A stretch of DNA of 64,000 nt from Humulus lupulus (GCF_963169125.1 NC_084797.1:102883868-102947867); one strand, 5' to 3'. Counted from the first letter of the stretch, positions 23,919 to 37,481 are shown. Notes: generated from the letters alone by a model not told the origin. Numbers and translations: made by a program.

Positions 23919-24667
23919 GCTCTAATACCAAGTTGTAACGACCCAATTTTCTAAGACTAGACTCAGTGGAAAGCAATAACTAAATCCTATTGTTCAACTC
24001 GACCCTTACGGTCAACTTTTGTAAAAATGGGTCGTCAGAGGTCTTAAATAACTTTGATAAAGTGAATAAAGAGTTAACGCCGCAATAGAAGTTTGAAAAT
24101 ATAAATGATTTTGAGATCTGAGTAGTTTAAATTAAAACACAATTGAAAATAGACTTAAAAGAATGTATTTGGCCATACAACCTTATTGACCCAAACTTGA
24201 AAATAAAATACAAGACTGGACTTGAAACTTAGCAGAAGACTTGAGGAAACCTTATCAACCCTACAGATCGGTTGATTTACAATATGCAAACTTCTGACAG
24301 AATCCCCTCTAACTGCCCGCACGACTTCTATGCTTTTCCCCATACCTACACAGAAAGTAACTGATGAGCTATAACACCCAATAAAGAAGCTAAGTACATA
24401 CTAGAGAACACAAGTCTCGAATTCAGAACATAAACATAATGTAATATAAACATTAAATTAACTACCAATACATCTGAGATGTTTACAAGTCAATTATTTC
24501 ATCATAAATAACATTCATTCATCATAAACAAGTTCTTTCCCATTAGGTTCAATATAGAGGTTACGAGCCTCGCCGCCTCCGCGACCCATAGAATACTTTC
24601 CTCCTATATCAAAGGGCATACTCTGTTAATTCCACGATGATGGTACTTTTATTGTGGTTAGTCCCAC
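23919..24667 (-). mobile_element. PBS and LTR end of an older minus-strand element
   Basis: On the minus strand an LTR ends GGGTCGTTACA at 23934, followed by a 3-base spacer and TGGTATTAGAGC (23930-23919), one base from the usual initiator-Met tRNA-complementary site. The LTR runs rightward from 23934 and is cut by a solo LTR at 24668. Its later parts are probably 27122-27352 and the DNA after 29657. Confidence 0.65.
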
Positions 24668-27117
24668 TGTAATGCCCCAAAATCCCTAATGAGGTTTAAT
24701 GGTTGGATTAGAAGGCCGAAAGGGTCCTAATTGATTTATTATGCAATTAAATGATTATATGCATGATTATGTGAATTATATTATTATATGATGATAAATG
24801 CATGCATGTGGGTCCACTTTTTATTATAAGGGTATTTTGGTAATTTGGCACATTAAGGGCATATTTGTTTATTTCATGCATGTTGGTGATTTATGGATAA
24901 GGCCACATTCTTATGTTAATATGTTCGAGCCATTCGGTATGAGACGATCTTTGAATGCAAGTTAGCGGTTTGGTCATAATAATGTTATTTACCGGGCTTG
25001 GGGTGAGTCTCCGGGTAATTTGATGATTAGTACATTACCATGAATTAAAGGGTAATGGGAGCTGATTTATTAGTATTTGAGAATATTGGGAATAATGGGA
25101 ATTGGAGGATGTTAATTATAATTAACGAGATAGGCGGGAAATGACAATTTTCCCTTAGGGGCTGTTAAGGAAATGAATTAGGTATGGGGACATTTTGGTC
25201 TTTTGACCTTAGGGATATATGTAAATCAAGAGGATGGTTGTAGAAACCTTAGAAGTAAAACAGAGCCTTCCTTCTCCTCTCCCACAATAATCTTTTTCTT
25301 CTTTTTTCCTTTGGAATTTTGATGCTCCAATTGAGGATTCAAGCTAGGGAATCAAGCCTTGAGGGTCTAGGATTGTGTTCTACCATTGAAGAGAGTTTAA
25401 TCTTGAGTTTAAGGTAAGGTTTCAGGTCTTTTTCTGGTTCCTTGCTTTGCTTTTGTGTTAGTTTTGATTATAGAAGTGGGAATTTGATGAGGTTTTAAAT
25501 GGTTTAAAGCTTGGGTTTTGTGGTTAAACTAATGGACATAATGTGTTCATGATTGGTTGTGATTTCTGGGTTGATTTGATAAGAGTTTGATGAGGTTTTG
25601 ATGGGACAAAACAGGGGTTTTTGGCTGATGGGCAGGTAGGGTCGCGCGTGCAAGGTTGGTATGTCACGGTGCAAGGTGCAGACAGAGAAGAGGCTGACGC
25701 CTTTGTTTGGGAGGCAGGCCGCGGCTCTAAAGGGCCTATTTGGCTAGAAATGTGTTTTTGTCATGGGAACTCAAACCTTAGGCCTCGGGATCGTTCCTAC
25801 TACCCAGTTTAGTGGGACTCGACGTCCCAGAGGCTAGGTCTTGGTCCTGGAACCTTTTATTACTCATTTTATTGATGTGACTTTATATTTGGTTATGACT
25901 AGGTGAGCGCTAAGGGACTTAAGGATTGATCATTCTCAAGGGTCGTTCTTTTATTATTTCACGCTCGAACCAGAGGTAAGAAAAGTGCACCCAATATGTG
26001 ACATGCATGGCTATTGATGAGGCATGTTGAGTGCTATATATATTGACATTGATTGCATAGTAAATGCATAGCAACTTTTCTTATATGTGTATGGCACTGA
26101 CCTGTGAGTTAGAAATGGACAATGGTGTCAGTATGGACTGTGAAGCTGTGACTTATTAGTCAAGTTCAGCAGTAGTACTGAGCACTGGTCGTATGGAATT
26201 GACTTATGAGTCAAGAACAATATTAGCGTGTTTAACGCAATCCGAGAAGATTAGATCTAATCGACATAAGAGTTATCATTATAAGCATAAAATGCTTGAA
26301 CAATCTTACGTTCGATGAAAACAAAAGCGCTTGTCTAGTCTAAAGGCTATTTACTTAGAGCCAGGGCCAGAAAGCCCAGGTGACTACATCGTCACATGGC
26401 TAAGGGTGCAGAGCCCAAGTTCCTGACTTACTCATTAGTCACTTAACTGATTCAAGTATGTGACTCTATAGTCACTTATCTGGTTTATGTTCGTGACTTA
26501 CTCATCAGTCACTTATCTGATTAGGGCTACACGCCCCAGCATGATTATTAGAATCTTGACATTATTTGATTAGGGTTACAAGGCCCAACATGGTTACTAG
26601 AATACTGAAGTAATATTCACTTATCTGTTTAGGGCTATAAGCCCAGTATGATTATCATAATCATCAATTGGTATTATATACATGCAGTAATGAGTTTTCT
26701 TGCTGAGCCTTGGCTCACAGGTGCTATGTGATGTAGGTAAAGGGAAAGAAAAGCTCACCCAACCATGAGTGGAGAGCTAAGGTGGCGATGTGTACATATG
26801 AGGCCGCTTGACCGCCACGGCCAAGGTGTTTCTCAAGGGAACTAGAGGTTAACTCTATATTTTGCCGCTTAGGTCGGCGGGTTGTAAATTTTACACTATA
26901 ATGACCATTTTGGATTGTAAATAACTGAAATCACTTTTATGGGCCCATGTATAGTTTTATGTTTTAAATAAAATATATCATTTCCTTTTGATGAAGAATT
27001 TTCACCTTAGCCTATTAATGAAACCTAGATGCACGTTTATAACCAAATGACTTGTTTAGCGAGTTAAGCACAATTTAAAGTTCACAGTAACGGTCTTGAA
27101 GTAACCAGGGCGTTACA
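24668..27117 (+). mobile_element. Solo LTR of the 2.3-kb family
   Basis: Begins TGTAATGCCCC, ends CAGGGCGTTACA, 2450 bp. Flanks CCCAC (24663-24667) and CCCAG (27118-27122) are a 5-bp duplication with one mismatch. A GC-rich block lies at about 25630-25735. No internal region is present. Confidence 0.87.
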
Positions 27118-27352
27118 CCCAGTGTACGACAATATGGGGATCACATTTACAGAGCTCACATAGCAAGAACAAAATCACAACATTTATACTTACAACATTC
27201 AAACATAATAGGTGCATGAAACCTCGACAAATGGGTATTATCACGCATGCTTTTAGCCATATATTTCAGATATACATCAACACATTTAATCTAGAAGCAT
27301 CCATAGCATGCAACCATTCATAGAAAATATTTCACAAAACTAGGTTACTCTT
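27118..27352. other. Segment of the host LTR between two solo LTRs
   Basis: Sequence between adjacent insertions. No gene. Probably the continuation of the LTR that starts at 23934. Confidence 0.4.
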
Positions 27353-29652
27353 TGTAACGACCCTAAATTCGCTAATGAGGCTTAAGGGCCTTGATTATTG
27401 TGCCAGGAGGGCATTATTGGGTTTAATGTGATTTGAATGATTTTATTGATTTAAATGCATAATTATATGATTAATAATGCTTGTATGACTATATAGGTAT
27501 TAATGTGATATATATATGGTACAGTGAGAATCACATTATTATGTGGATAGGTCTGCAGAGCACGACTCGAGGCGATCCTAGGGCTAGATAGCGGGAAAAA
27601 GTCACAACAGGGCTTAACAGTTGACTTTGGATAAGTCAAGGTTATTTTAGGTATCGGGTAGTTATTTAGAGTATCGGGTTATGAAAATAAATATATGGAG
27701 ATATATTTGAGGTTAGGAAGTCTAGGCGGGAATATTGGGGTATTTTACCGTTTTGCCCTCGAGGATGTTTCCGGCACCTCGAGCCTCGGGATTGACTTAA
27801 TAGGATAAGACTAAGCTAAAGCTTTAGAGAAACATTAGACAAAAAATTAAACCAACCCTTTATTCAGCCTTTCTTCTCTCTCTCTCTCAAGGAAAACCAA
27901 AAAGGAAAAACAAAGAATTTCTGGGATTTTAAGCTGGGAATTTGCTGGGAATTCAGTGGGGATTTGAAGCTAAGCTCAGAGATTATCCAGGAGATATTTA
28001 ATTAAGGCTAAGGTAAGGATCAAACTATGTTTTTGAAGTTTCAATTCTGAGTTTTCAGCTGGGTATTGAGGTGATTTCAATTTTGATGTTTAAGGTGGAA
28101 TTTGAGCTGGAAAGCTTTGGGAATTAGCTGGGTTTTGATTAGGGAAAGGATTCCACTGAAGAGGTAAGCCCTAACTCATGATTAGAGGTGTAAATTTGAG
28201 TTTTGCATGGCTGGTTGGGTGTTTTGAGGTTCTTGAGTTTCAGAGATTGAAACATGGATTTCTATGAGTTTTAGGCTGAGTTTTCTGTTGAATTATGTTG
28301 CTAAAGTCATCCTAAAAGTGTTGGGAATGTTTCTTTTGAATTAGGAAGCTTTGGGGTGATTTTGGGTAAGGTTTTAAGGATTGAAATGGTGAAATTTCTG
28401 GGCTCCAAGGGAAGGGCCGCGGCTCTGTTCTAGAGCGCTGCGGCCCTAGGATGAAGATCAGGAAAGGAGGCTCGGCCAAGGGTGAGCGCCATGGTGCCCA
28501 ATGCAAGGGCCGCAGAGTGTGTATTTGTCCAGGGCTGCCCTTGGTTCTATTTTAAGGCCAGGGTCGCGGCTAAGCTTCAAGGGTCGCAACCCTTAGTTGT
28601 GCACTTGAACATTTGGGGATTTTAGGCATGGGAATGTGGTCTAGAATGCTCGGGATCAATTTCCCCACCGTGCTTGGTGGAATTCGGATTCCCGGAAGTT
28701 AGTTTTGTAACCGGAAACCCTATTTTGAATGTTAATGGAACCCTATACCTTGGTTGTGACTAGGTGATAAAAGCTTAGGCTCGGGAACGGATCGTGCTTG
28801 AGGAGCGTTGCTCGTAATCCGAAACGACAAAGAACAAAGGTAAGAAAACTGCACCTTGTTGAATATCTGTGATGGGACTAAGGGTTCCCTATTGTGTATG
28901 CTTGAAAAGATGGTATTATGCCATGCAAGCTAATTAGTGAACCAACAGCCTAAGGGTACTAAGGGTTACACTAGCGCACAGGGCACGACTTGGCCACTGG
29001 TAGCCAAGGATAGCTTAATATGCAGTAAACTCGGTTTAAGCGGGCCAAAGTCAGTGGGGTAAACAGAGGGTGCGGCCTAATTTGTCGGCCTTGATTATTA
29101 TGTGATATGAATGTTATAAGTGTTTGATTGCATCCATGATTCTGAATATATGCTGAATGATTAATGTGGATTACTTGATGAGAGTTCATGCTTAATGAGT
29201 TTGCTATCTGTTATTACTGTTTGTGTTGCACATGTTTTCGTACTGGGCCTTGGCTCATGGGTGCTACGTGGTGCAGGTAAAGGCAAGGGCAAGCTTGATC
29301 AGCCTTGATTGGAGAGCTCAATGAGCTGAATGTACATGGCCAACTGCTCAGCCTTCACGGTTGAGGTTTAGGCAGGGACGCGAGACCCAAAGATTGTCCA
29401 TTTTTCCTTAGTATGGCTAATAGTTGTTTGTATTATTTTGGAAGTTTGTAACCCAACTTTTAACTCTGTTTTCTTTGGGATCCCATGTATATAATAGTTT
29501 AATTATATAAAATGAAACTCTTGAGACCAAAACCTTTTTAACCCTAGCTCTTACATGTTTAGTGACACGTTTTTAAATTAATGACTTGGTTATCAAGTCT
29601 TGAACCTTTGTAAGTACACAGTGTAGCGGTCTTGGCTATCTAGGGCGTTACA
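27353..29652 (+). mobile_element. Solo LTR of the 2.3-kb family, TSD CTCTT
   Basis: Begins TGTAACGACCC, ends TAGGGCGTTACA, 2300 bp, with perfect duplications CTCTT at 27348-27352 and 29653-29657. A CT microsatellite lies near 27874-27890 and a GC-rich block with GGCCGCGGC-type motifs lies at about 28415-28600. No gag-pol is attached. Confidence 0.93.
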
Positions 29653-30941
29653 CTCTTGTTGTATACTTCCTTACCTTTAATCCATAGCTTTTCCCGAAAA
29701 GTGTCCTGGTGAGTATTTCTGATCGCTTTTAGACCCTATAAGCATATTGGGTCAATATGACTTAGTTTATGACTTACTATGTTCTTATAATAAGCATAAG
29801 GATTAAGAAAAAAAATTCTATATTCCCGACTCGTGGACTAAACCCGAGCCCTTAGGGTAAAATGACCAAAATACCCCTCTCAGAAACCTGAACTTAACTT
29901 AGAAAATTAATATTCCAAAAAATAATTTAGTCTTAATCTATGTTTGAAATTTGGAGTTCTAACTCCAAGTATTTTTCAAAATTCAAAATCCCGAGTCGAT
30001 ATCCCTAGTCACGAGCCCATATCTCGAGCCCTAAGCTCTAATGAGTAATCTTAATATATGTTCTACACCTTGAAAATATCTTCTTGAAACTTTTCTTAAC
30101 AAACTTGAACTTAAAACAAAATCCTGAGTCTAAATAATAAATTGAAAATCAAGTAATAATTTATCGAGACTTGTGCTTGTTAAATTATTAAACTTTACTT
30201 CATAAAATTATTCGAATTCCCAAAAAATAATTCTAGGGCATTGGGGTTACTAAACTCGAGCCCTACGTTAAATATAAAAAAAGTCTTGGGACCGAATTAC
30301 AATTTTGGTCCCTTGGGTGCACGTACATAGCCATGCATGGCACATGCAACGTGTTTTGAGCACCTAGATGGTGTTATTGACTTTCGGCCTACACAATTTG
30401 GGCTCGCACGAGTCCTCAAACATTTAACATCATCATCAACATCCCCATCAACATCATTACCATCATCCTCATCATCACAACAACCCTTGGTAGTGGTTAT
30501 CCACCATAACTACAACCCAAAGGTGGTTACACCTCTAGGGAAAAGCACCAAAGCCCATGGGGGCCTCGTATCTCATCTTCATAGCGACAAGTTCGGGAGA
30601 CGGAACTCACTGAGTATACTCATGGACTCTTATCTAGCCTACGCTTGGAGGGACCAGGGTCTCGATGGTTTGAACGTGGGGCCACCGACGACCACGGAGA
30701 AGGCATGTAGTGCATGGTTAATTGTTAGAGGAACGACTTCAGATCATACTTCCTCCTCTTCGTCATTGGCTCTGGGTAACCTCGGTGCACCTCTATTCGT
30801 CGGCGCAGGGGGGTCTCTCATTGATGCCCTTAACTAGGTTCCCTCTAGGCCAACCTCCACTTCTTGGTGCTCTTGTAGACGTTTTGAACACCTTGGTATG
30901 TTTCTTTACCATAATCAATGTAAGAACTACTATTTGTTAGT
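29653..30941. other. Older element remnants, no intact gene
   Basis: 29658-30330 is AT-rich and may continue the LTR begun at 23934. About 30560-30900 read on the minus strand gives a short, broken, gag-like leader frame (starts MRDPPAPTNRG, stops soon after). The 166-codon plus-strand frame at 30337-30837 is Ser-rich low complexity, and I do not accept it as a gene. Confidence 0.4.
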
Positions 30942-31932
30942 TGTTATTCCAATTCACGGCGTCCAAATATTTGCGGTGAGAGCATTACAAATAAGTTATG
31001 GTCAGAAAATCCAAAGTCTTGTAAGAAATCAATGAACTTAGAAGAATTTGGAAAGAAAATTCCAAGAGAAGTTGTAGAACAAAAATGGAGAAAAATATCT
31101 GTATATCTCTATTATCAGGTGTTACAATGATTTTCCAACCTCTCTAAATGATCAAGGGAGGCCCTATTTTTAGGGAAGCATTAATTTCTCTTTATAAAAA
31201 AATGGTTCCAAGGGGACAAAAAGGTGGTAGTACTATATGGCACCTTAGAGGATCATGGAGCAGGCGTTAGTGGTGTCGATCTTTAGGCCTGTCGAGATTG
31301 ATATCTGTCAGAGGCATGGGAGGAGGTGCTCCTCCTTCTAGTACTTTGTATGACCAATACCCTTCTGACCTTGTACAACCAATACTCTTCTGACCTTGTA
31401 TGACCACTACCCTTCTGACCTTGTACGACCACTACTCTTTTCATCTTGTACGACACTACTCTTCTAATGGTCATGTAGTTCGTACTACCTTGGCCTTTTT
31501 TGAACCTCCTCTTTTCCAATGCTTTGATTAGCCCTTGCAAGCTTTAGTTTAAGACGTTTATATCTAGAGGTTAAGGAGGTACTTTGCCTCCAAGCTATAG
31601 GGACTCTTTGAGCTTATTTACTTTCAAGCTTAGTGATGGTTTTAAGTTGGTATTCCAAGGTTGTTGAGGCCCTCTGAACCATCTCCTTAGCTTCTAGGGA
31701 GTCTTACACGCGTTTCATGGTCTTGGGAGGGTTTGAACATATGCATTGGGCTTCAGGGGTTCCTGAGCGCGCCCCTTTGCTGAGCTCACCCCTGGGTGAG
31801 CTCCCCGCTTAAACTCACCTCTGGGGTCCTAGGGGGTGTATGCTTGGTCCTTGTATCTTCTCCATCTCTTCAAATCACTTCTTGTGCGTTTATGTCTTGT
31901 TTGGATTCTCTTTTCATTTTTCCATGCTCACA
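30942..31932 (-). mobile_element. Tat-type LTR, 991 bp, minus orientation
   Basis: On minus it begins TGTGAGCATGG and ends GGAATAACA. A TATA box (TATAAA) lies at 31196-31191. A 25-bp unit (TTGTATGACC...) repeats five times at 31346-31470 in U3. It is preceded on minus by a polypurine tract (31945-31933, TTAGGGGGAAAG) and then by an antisense gene with its own promoter at 32270, the same order as at 21666-22141. This makes it the 3' LTR of a minus-strand Tat element. Confidence 0.72.
31346..31470. repeat. 25-bp tandem repeat, five copies, in LTR U3
   Basis: TTGTA-starting units at 31346, 31371, 31396, 31421 and 31446 keep a 25-base period, with the last copies diverging. Confidence 0.8.
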
Positions 31933-31945
31933 CTTTCCCCCTAAT
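31933..31945 (-). other. Polypurine tract of the second Tat element
   Basis: CTTTCCCCCTAA on plus, purine-rich on minus, directly abuts the LTR start. Confidence 0.65.
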
Positions 31946-32269
31946 CTATGAGGATGTGTCTCGTATCTTCTTGTAGATTGTTGATGATGCTTTATTGCAA
32001 GAAAATTGCTAGCCAGTGGAGCGATGCATTGTGATCTTTGGTGTAGTACTTTGATTTGAACTAAGTTAGAGACGGAAAGTTTCCATAGCTTCTCTCTTTC
32101 CTTAGTTCGAAATCCTACACTTTTTGGTGTAATATTAAATTAACCAACGAGGATCCTTTATTGAGTGGCGCAGATCCTATGCACCTTTTAAAAAATGTAG
32201 TCATATTCTCTTTCTTTTTTCCCCTTGGATAGTGTTTTGATCCAATGGTTGGGAGTGATTGACTTCCTC

Positions 32270-32277
32270 TATATAAA
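32270..32277 (+). promoter_or_regulatory. TATA box of the second antisense gene
   Basis: TATATAAA lies about 340 bases from the 3' LTR. A pyrimidine-rich leader follows, with a donor-like GAGGTAAGT near 32372. Position and orientation match the antisense promoter at 21673-21666. Confidence 0.6.
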
Positions 32278-34068
32278 CCACCTCATTTTTACCTTTTGCA
32301 TTTTTTTTACATAGCTTGGTGGTTACGTGTTATTCTCCTTTCCGAGGTTCAATCCTTGGTGAAAACATCTTGAGGTAAGTTACCTTCCTTTTAACTTGCA
32401 CTTAAATTTATTTTTTTTATATGTTGCCAATTGTTTCATCTAGGCAACCTCTAGGAGTTCGTCCCCCACTTGAGGTCACCCCTATGACACCCCGAGTTTT
32501 GATCACTCGTTAGTAGCCAGTGAAGAATTGTATGGAATATTATTTTGATAAATAACATTATATGAAATTGTGTTATTTCATGAATTTTATAGCCGTTGTG
32601 ATAATCTGGTAAAGGGTTTCGGCCTATGCAAAGAAAAATTGGTCTCGGACCGAGGGGCAAACCCTAATAGTGGAAAAATATCAGATTTGGTAAAATAGGG
32701 AATACTATGGCATAAAAATATTTTTGCAACTAGGACTTTATAGTCGAACCAATAAATTTAAGAAAAATAATTGAGGTTTGAATTTCCATCAATTAGGCCT
32801 AATAATAAAAATTTCTTGCTAAGGCCTCTAAGGGAATTTTGGTCAATTTGATAAATTGCAAAAATTATATGATATGTGACAAATTTTATTTTTGGGTCAC
32901 ATTTAATTTAATTAATTAATCTTGGAAATTTAAAAACTATAGGGTAAAAATTTAACGAATTTTAGATAACAAAAATTACACAAGGGCCCTTGAGTGTCTT
33001 AGGAGAGAGGTAAAAATAAGCAAGGGAATAAAGGTCTTTTCCATGGGAGGAGAGAGAGAGTGGTGGGCAGCAAGGCTAGGTTCTAGGGCTCTCAAGAGCC
33101 TAGGACACATACCCTAGGCGAAGAGTAAGAGTCTTAACCCACTCACAAGTAAAGACCTAATCATTATCTCTCACAAAATTTCTTTTCTCTCAAAAAAAGA
33201 TTCTCTCTTCCATTTTTTCTCCAAAACCCGAAACCCTAAGAATTACAATCCTCCATTTCTACAACTTTCCCTCCTTAAGCCAACTACACTCATCCCTCCA
33301 TTGAGGAATGGAAAAGCTCAAGAGAAACCTTGACTAGTGTAAGTTTCGAAACCTCATTCATCTTCTCTTCCATTTTCCTCTTCAAACTAGAAACCCTAAA
33401 GGTTTATTATGGATGAATATGATCTAATAGCCAAGTATGACATTGATCTTGTGCTCTAGGGTTCAAGGGAAGCTTGTACTAGTGGATCTCAAAGGTTGAG
33501 CATTTTGGTGATCAAGGAAAAGAAAGGTAAGAGATCTTTGTAGTTTGCATGTTCTTGTCCCTCATCTAAGTCTTTCTACCCTAATTCTTCCTTAAAAATC
33601 TGCATGTGGGACTTTGGGGCTCGGGTTGAGAGTGTAGAGTACAAGGGGGAGTTTTGAGAAGATAAGGAAACACATCTCCAAGCTTGAACTATCAAAAGGT
33701 AGAAATCTATGGTTATTCTTTGAGTTTTGTGTTAATATTTGTAGATTTGGTTGTATAGGTTATTTTAATGGTTTTTAGAGCTTATTGTATGCTTAAGGTT
33801 GATATTGTGTGATTTAATGATTTTCATGCATGCATGTGGCCAGGGTTATGCTAGAAATTGTTCTTCTTGTTAGGATGTGTAAAAGTGCATGCTGCCAAAA
33901 TTTCGTGGTCTGGCTTCCAATGGGTCTGATCGTACTCTAATACCTCTGTTTATAATAAATATTTTTGTATTTGCATATTTCTTTGTGATTACTTGATATA
34001 GGCTATGGAAAATCGTAAAAATGTATTTTTAAACCCAAGTTATGCACTTTTTGGCATTGTGACGTAAA

Positions 34069-34625
34069 TCTGGAAAATTTCTGGGCAGCATGCACTGTTC
34101 AGATTGTTTTGACTTTTGAATGGGTTTTACTAATCTAAAAGCTATGAAATTTGGTAGGATGTTATTCTAGACATGTATAAGGGTCACTGTAAAATTTAAG
34201 AGGAAATTTTATTATTTTTTCAGAGATTTTGTTTTTCAAAATTTGCCCTAAAATCTGGAAACAAAACTCCTCGGCAGTAAGCACTTCCCAGATTGCTTCA
34301 AATATTTGAATGGGTTTTATTACTCCAAAAATTATGAAATTATTAAGGAAGCTAATTTGAACATTTATAAAGATCCCTGTGAATTTTAGAAAGAACTGGG
34401 ATAAGGGGTAAGAGAAATAAATTTTCAAAGTTACCTTAAAATTTAGAAAAAACTTCTGGGCAATCTTTAAATATTTTAATGGGTTTTTCCATCCCAAAAA
34501 TTATGAAATTTTGAAGGAAGTTAGTTAAGATGTGTACAAGGATCGCTGTAAAATTTTAGAGAAAACTGTGTCACGGTTGAAGAGAAATGACTTTTCAAAA
34601 TTTTCCCTGAAAACTGAAAAATAGT
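34069..34625. repeat. Degenerate ~185-bp tandem repeat, three copies
   Basis: Three units start near 34069, 34253 and 34441. Each carries TCTGG...GGCAG, then TGAATGGGTTTT, then ATGAAATT, then a GTAAAATTT stretch. Divergence between copies is high. Confidence 0.7.
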
Positions 34626-35659
34626 AATTTCTAACCTTAATGAAAAGTTATTTTTAGGAGGTTAATTCTCTTAACCTAAACAAAGTTTTGACGCGAAGCT
34701 TTCCCCTAGTTCCTATCCTTATGACATCGAATACGTGAATGATAGTTTAAGGGTGTTTTCCAAAAACTCAACTTAGGGCAAAAGTTTAAAAATGAGACTT
34801 TACCACTTTAAATTTAAATACTGGAAATATAGTTTTGGAAATGAGAAGAAATAGTTCCTTGCCCAAGAAACACTTGGAGAATTAACTGATCCCCAAATTA
34901 TCTAAAGTTAATTAAGGTTGATTTTTACCATTTTATAAGTTAAGTGTCCAATTGCCCAACTTTTCAAAAATAACATAAAATGAGATCCTAGGTTATGGAT
35001 AAAAATGGTAAAAATGTGAGTTTAGGTTTTGTAGAACTTTTAAGAGAAAGGGGTAATGTTGTCAGATATTAATTGCAAAAGGGTCAAAAGGAGGTGTTTT
35101 GGTAAATAATTGAAAACCGTAAACTTTCGTAAGGGAGCAAAAAGTTGGTATTTTTCTAAAGATATAAGTTGTGTAGAACTCCTTTTTCTAAAACCAAAAT
35201 ACGAGTTATCCAATAAGAGAGTTCTTTATTTAGAGAATATTAAAATGCATCGCACGGAGAGCGTGTTGTGGTGAGGCTGATTTTCTTATGATATCATAAA
35301 GACTAAAACAAAATCTTGTCTTATACATTGTGAAGTGTATAAGAGGCTATATTATAAAGTCTCTAAGAATTTATTTCATGTAGCTATCGCAGAATATTAG
35401 TTATAAGAATATGCCATAGTTTTATCATAGTACATTGTATTAATTACAGTAACTGCAAAAGGAAAATGAATAGCGTTGTTAAAGATCAAGCTAGGAACTA
35501 AGGACTACGCTTTCCCTTCTTGGCTATAACATGAATATACTAGTGTGTGCTTGTAGTAGTAGATTACACTAGTTTGTTTGGGTCATTAAGACTAGGGTAT
35601 GCTTCATACCCACTCTTGCAATGCTTTTGCATTATGTGGCTAAATGGTAAGTGGGTTCA

Positions 35660-35890
35660 AGTTGGAGCCAGAACCTTAGCTTAATATAGTCTAGGTTGAA
35701 GCCAGGACACGGTAAGCTAAATTATGGGTCGAAGCCAGGACATGGTCAAAATATAGTCCGGATTGGAGCTTATCATGGTAAAATTATATGTTCGTGTCGA
35801 AGCCAGGACATTGTAAAAATATATAGATCGGGTTGGAGCCAGGACAAAGGTAATATATTCCTCATTGGAGCTAGGACATTAATGGTGGAA
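35660..35890. repeat. Short tandem repeat around GAAGCCAGGACA
   Basis: At least six imperfect units of about 35-50 bases, each with a GTTGGAGCCAGGACA-like core followed by an AT-rich tail. Confidence 0.7.
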
Positions 35891-35950
35891 CTGAGTTGAG
35901 GCCCGTGTCCCTTTCTGTTAATCTATTAATTAGTTAAGATATGTGTCATA

Positions 35951-36150
35951 TATATATCTTGAATGTTCTGGGAATTTTCAGAGTGCAGGTTATTGTGATA
36001 TGTATGAACTTGGTTGCTTGGAACAACCAAAGTATTTATTTCATATATGGTTATATATCTTGAATGTCTCAGATTTTCTGAGTGCAGGTTATTTATATTA
36101 TGTAACAAATTGGTTGTAGTGCAACCAAAGTATTGATATTTGTTATGTTT
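35951..36150. repeat. ~100-bp tandem duplication
   Basis: Two units start at about 35951 and 36051 (ATATATCTTGAATGT...GAGTGCAGGTTAT...CAACCAAAGTATT). Confidence 0.7.
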
Positions 36151-36627
36151 ATTATTTTCAAAATTGTATTGTAGGGTTGGGATTTATCCTATACCCGAGT
36201 GATCGGTAGTTATATCGACCTTAGGTCGACCTGTTGCTAGGTTTTAGTGTACTTGTGTGTGTAAGACTATTCTTACTAAGCGTTGTCACTTACAAAGTTA
36301 TTCATGTTGTAGGTAAGTGCAAAAGCAAATTGGAGCAGTGAGCACCGGGGTCTGCATGCAGATATGTACATGTGGCCCGACCTGGGGAGGATTTTGATGG
36401 AACACCATTTTCAAAAGAAAACGCTGGGAGCTTGTTATTTCTTTTAAGACATTTTTTTCCTATAACTCTGTGAAAGAGTAGTAGTAATTTCGTTTGCTAA
36501 ACTAAAAGTGTGTGCACACAGTCTTTTCTTAAAAGTTTTTATATGTATTTTTTGTACAATGATTTAAAGTAAAAGTTTAAATATCCGCATGTTTTTGGTC
36601 TGGTATTCGTTGGGTCATTACAACCCC

Positions 36628-36760
36628 TCTGTTTGAGATCTCCCCACGAGCTCACCCCCAGCTGAGCTTGCACCCCAAGTTCAGGTCACCCCTAAGCTGG
36701 CCCCCCAGGTGAGGTCGTCCCCTGAGCTCGCCCCTCAGGTGAGGTCGCCCCCCACCTTAC
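36628..36760. repeat. 15-17-bp GC-rich minisatellite in the antisense-gene leader
   Basis: Repeated units of the form (G)TGAG(G/C)TC(A/G)CCCC run through this stretch. The array begins before the long LTR (32457-32482), so that LTR landed inside it. Similar units occur at 31762-31830 in the neighbouring LTR. Confidence 0.65.
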
Positions 36761-37481
36761 AACCGTGCCCTTGAGATTCACTTCTTTCAACTATGCTTTC
36801 TATTCTCATTTTCCTCATCTCTATGTAAGATAGGTTGGTATTCTTATTGCAATTACATAAGTGTTGTTTCATCTTCTTTTTCATAATGTGGAGAGAAATA
36901 AATTTGTCTTTCACCAAACCATGTCTAGGCCTACAAGCTACGCTTTCTTGTGTTAGAGCGCCTTTTGTTTGCTTAGGCATAGAGTTTATGTTTTTTTGTT
37001 TGTTTATATACATACTCATATGTACATATGTATTTATTGAGCCTTTTATTCATGGCCCCGATATGTCTTTTTGGATCCCTCCTTGTGTTGTGCCTATTGA
37101 GCTCTCATCCTCAGATTCTGAGCATGTCGTAGAGGAGATAATACCAAGACATGGAACCCTAGGATCGTTAGTGTGTCTTAGGAGCAAAGTTTGGGACTTA
37201 GAGAGCAAGCTTGGCTTCGTCCTTTGCGGTGAGCTGTCGAACGCCTGTTCCTCTTTGGAGGCCTCTGTCGTCAAATTATGTGAGGCAATACGGCTCGAAA
37301 AAGTCGAGATTTCCTTCCTGAAGAGGGGTTTCACCCTAGTTCTATGTATTCTTATGATGTATGTTCCACTGATGTCATTCCCCGCTCTATTTGAAAGAAG
37401 ACTCGGGCAAGCCGAAGGAAGTGGCATTGGAAAAGGTTTGCTTTTAAACTAACTTCTCATTTATATTCTTGTATTTCAAAT

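Larger units (their letters stand above)
32483..36622 (+). mobile_element. Solo long LTR, 4.1 kb, TSD ACCCC
   Basis: Flanked by ACCCC at 32478-32482 and 36623-36627. The right end is GGGTCATTACA. The left end reads TATGACACCCC, a TG terminus with one G-to-A change. Length 4140 bp. It is the same family as the 5' LTR at 51672-58287 (shared CATGTTGTAGG and GATGTGGCCC-like blocks near the right end). It carries its own tandem repeats (34069-34625, 35660-35890, 35951-36150). No coding region. Confidence 0.85.

Noticed and set aside
30337..30837. 166-codon plus-strand frame
   Set aside because: Ser/Thr low complexity, no domain, and embedded in element remnants. The minus strand makes better sense as a gag leader.
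36835..37065. First part of the 205-codon plus frame as a membrane protein
   Set aside because: The hydrophobic start reflects AT-rich intron-like sequence. Only the later part (from about 37066) could be an exon of the antisense gene.
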